Part shown: positions 62,736-64,000 of the stretch, in pieces | Numbering within the stretch: position 1 is the stretch's first letter | How the letters are laid out: every line of letters begins with the position of its first letter | NCBI GenBank assembly: GCA_023398955.1 | Contig: JAEWRL010000092.1 | Location: forward strand, 1 to 64,000 | Direction: 5' to 3' | DNA: 64,000 nt | DNA from: Pseudomonadota bacterium | GTDB lineage: Bacteria; Myxococcota_A; Polyangia; Polyangiales; Polyangiaceae | Made by a program: the position numbers and the translations under genes | The notes under the pieces: generated by a model | Told to the model about the DNA's origin: nothing | What the model saw: only the letters and a program-made list of their open reading frames with translations | Databases searched by the model: none

Positions 62736-63806
62736 GTGGTGACCGTGAACCGCGCGCGCTTCGTCGTTTACGCAATTGCCCTACTGGTGGCGAGTGCGAT
62801 TCTGTGGGCCGGTCCGGCTCGAGCCACCACCGTCGCGATCGTGGCTCCATCGCGATCGAGTCCAGAGTGGATGGAGGCCATGTCTCGTCTTCGTGGGGAG
62901 CTGCTTGCGGTAGGCTTCGATGTGAGGCGCGTTCCCGTTGGCGCAGGACACCAGTGGGGTTCAGGTGAGTCGCGCGCTTGGCTGGAGGCTCTGGCGCGCG
63001 AGGAGAGTGTTGATGCCGTGATGGGCGTCGTCGGCGACGCCGTGCCCTTGGCTGTCGACGTTTGGGTCATGACGCGGTCACCTCGACATGTCGATGTCAC
63101 GCGCGTAGAGCGCAATCCAACCACGGTCAACGCCTCGGCGAGGCTCGCGATCCGAGCCGTCGACGTCCTTCGATCGAGGTTGATCGAGCACGATATGGCC
63201 GCGAGCGCGTCGCGCGGACAATTGGCAGCGGACCCGTCGCCGACGGAACCGGACGAGCGGCTCGAGACCCGCGACGCGCGTCATCCTGGTGGCAAACGGT
63301 TCGGTGTCGAGCTGGGGGCAGCAGCGCTCACCAGCTTCGACGGCATGGGTCCGGTGATCCTACCCATTACCCAGCTCCATTGGGAGATCCGCCCCGGGCT
63401 CGCAATGCACGTAGCCGCGGCGGGGCTGGGCAGTCGCGCTACCGTCGCGGGAAGGTCGGGGCATGCGCAGGTCACCCATCAGTACGGAGTCCTCGGCGGC
63501 GCGCATCGCCTCCACGCGGAGCGTCGGGTCTGGCCCTTCGTCAGCCTCGCCGCGGGCGCGCTGCAGACCGCGGTCGAGGGCGAAGCCGACGCACCGCGGC
63601 AGGGGCACAGGCACGACGAGTTGTCATTCTTGCTGGACTTTGGGATCGGGGCGGGCCTGGATCTGCCCAAGCCTTTCACCTTGACCCTCGCGGCGCACTT
63701 GCATGTGGCCGAGCCCTACGTGGCCGTTCGCTTCGAGGACGATGTCGTGGCCACCACCGGTCGCCCCAACCTGGTTCTGACTCTTGCCTTGGGCGCCTGG
63801 CCATGA
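62736..63806 (+). CDS. Exported outer-membrane-type protein of the ECF operon
   Basis: A 356-residue protein. An N-terminal signal (cleavage near ARATTV) is followed by a small alpha/beta domain (VAIVAPSRSSPEWMEAM to about residue 150) and a C-terminal region of short alternating strands (FGVELGAAALTS, ITQLHWEIRPGLAMHVAAAG, ELSFLLDFGIGAGLDL, LVLTLALGAWP) as in an eight-stranded outer-membrane barrel. It starts at GTG 62736 directly after the FecR stop. Function unknown; it is probably the outer-membrane component of the same surface module. Confidence 0.75.
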   Translation: MVTVNRARFVVYAIALLVASAILWAGPARATTVAIVAPSRSSPEWMEAMSRLRGELLAVGFDVRRVPVGAGHQWGSGESRAWLEALAREESVDAVMGVVGDAVPLAVDVWVMTRSPRHVDVTRVERNPTTVNASARLAIRAVDVLRSRLIEHDMAASASRGQLAADPSPTEPDERLETRDARHPGGKRFGVELGAAALTSFDGMGPVILPITQLHWEIRPGLAMHVAAAGLGSRATVAGRSGHAQVTHQYGVLGGAHRLHAERRVWPFVSLAAGALQTAVEGEADAPRQGHRHDELSFLLDFGIGAGLDLPKPFTLTLAAHLHVAEPYVAVRFEDDVVATTGRPNLVLTLALGAWP

Positions 63807-64000
63807 TCACACCCCGCGGAATCGCTTGGATCGGGATGTCGACCGTGATCGTCGTGGGCGGCGGCTGCAATCGGCTCGACGTCGATGCGATTACGGGCGG
63901 AGCCGGTGCCGCGGGGAGTGCAGCGAACACCAGCGTGGCGGGTGCCACCAGTGCAGGAGGTAGCGCCGCAGCGGGGGGCGATGTCGCGGGCGCCGGTTCG
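63803..64000 (+). CDS. Lipoprotein with Gly/Ala/Ser-rich spacer, partial (runs off the window)
   Basis: The ATG at 63803 overlaps the preceding stop (ATGA). The first 66 codons encode a signal with lipobox GGGC (Cys22), then NRLDVDAITGG and a Gly/Ala/Ser-rich spacer of the kind seen in the GH45-like, A2M and esterase lipoproteins here. The remainder is outside the window, so its function cannot be judged. It is the fourth gene of the ECF/FecR operon. Confidence 0.75.
   Translation, partial: MITPRGIAWIGMSTVIVVGGGCNRLDVDAITGGAGAAGSAANTSVAGATSAGGSAAAGGDVAGAGS

Noticed and set aside
1..64000. tRNA, rRNA, insertion sequences or CRISPR arrays
   Set aside because: No cloverleaf-like, rRNA-like, transposase-like or regularly spaced repeat sequence was recognised in the gaps; a covariance-model scan would be decisive.

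Overview
This window is high-GC chromosomal DNA, with many GTG starts and ATGA stop/start overlaps. It most likely comes from a myxobacterium (Myxococcota, probably Polyangiales). The support is a clustered type IV pilus alignment operon (pilMNOPQ), a Ser/Thr kinase fused to a sigma-54 activator, several lipoproteins with long Gly/Ala/Ser-rich spacers, many extracytoplasmic sigma factors and many secreted polysaccharide- or polymer-active enzymes. The organism call is inference from gene content; there is no rRNA or marker gene here.

Layout. 0.2-6.2 kb: an N-acetylglutamate synthase-type protein, a small membrane protein, cdsA, a large anchored protein with a possible phosphodiester-glycosidase-like region, and a FliA/WhiG-type sigma factor. 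6.9-12.5 kb: pilM, pilN, pilO, pilP and pilQ, the inner-membrane platform, lipoprotein and secretin of the type IV pilus, preceded by a 650-nt non-coding leader. 12.8-20.1 kb: a small conserved-looking protein, a 1388-aa kinase/GAF/sigma-54 regulator translationally coupled to a Dam-type DNA adenine methylase, an SH3-domain membrane protein and a small hypothetical. 20.3-24.9 kb: a lipoprotein, then an ECF sigma factor, a single-pass membrane protein and a secreted caspase-like protease that look like one module. 24.9-30.5 kb (minus strand): a four-gene fully overlapping operon for a Gld-type ABC transporter (ATPase, permease, GldG-like, DUF4340).

30.7-43.4 kb: a PLP aminotransferase, two neighbouring PAP2-family phosphatases (one with a single-base frameshift), a DUF707 glycosyltransferase-like protein, a secreted GH16 glucanase with three carbohydrate-binding modules, a YgiQ radical-SAM protein, an outer-membrane-type protein, a YkvA protein and a DUF2157/GDYXXLXY membrane pair. 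43.5-51.3 kb resembles a stress-related accessory block: Cu/Zn superoxide dismutase, two coupled ferritin-like proteins, a DUF2071 protein, CtaG- and DUF2243-type membrane proteins, a sensory-rhodopsin-transducer homologue without a rhodopsin, a zinc alcohol/formaldehyde dehydrogenase with AT-richer ends, and a UdgX uracil-DNA glycosylase.

51.4-64.0 kb is a cell-surface block: a lipoprotein that looks like a circularly permuted GH45 endoglucanase, a 1707-aa alpha-2-macroglobulin lipoprotein with thioester motif, a CE1/PHB-depolymerase-like esterase lipoprotein, and an ECF sigma/FecR/outer-membrane-protein/lipoprotein operon running off the window end. The most unusual items are the apparent GH45 permutation, the ECF-caspase module, the regulator-Dam coupling, the frameshifted PAP2 gene and the orphan rhodopsin-transducer/UdgX stress block. 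No tRNA, rRNA, insertion sequence or CRISPR array was recognised.
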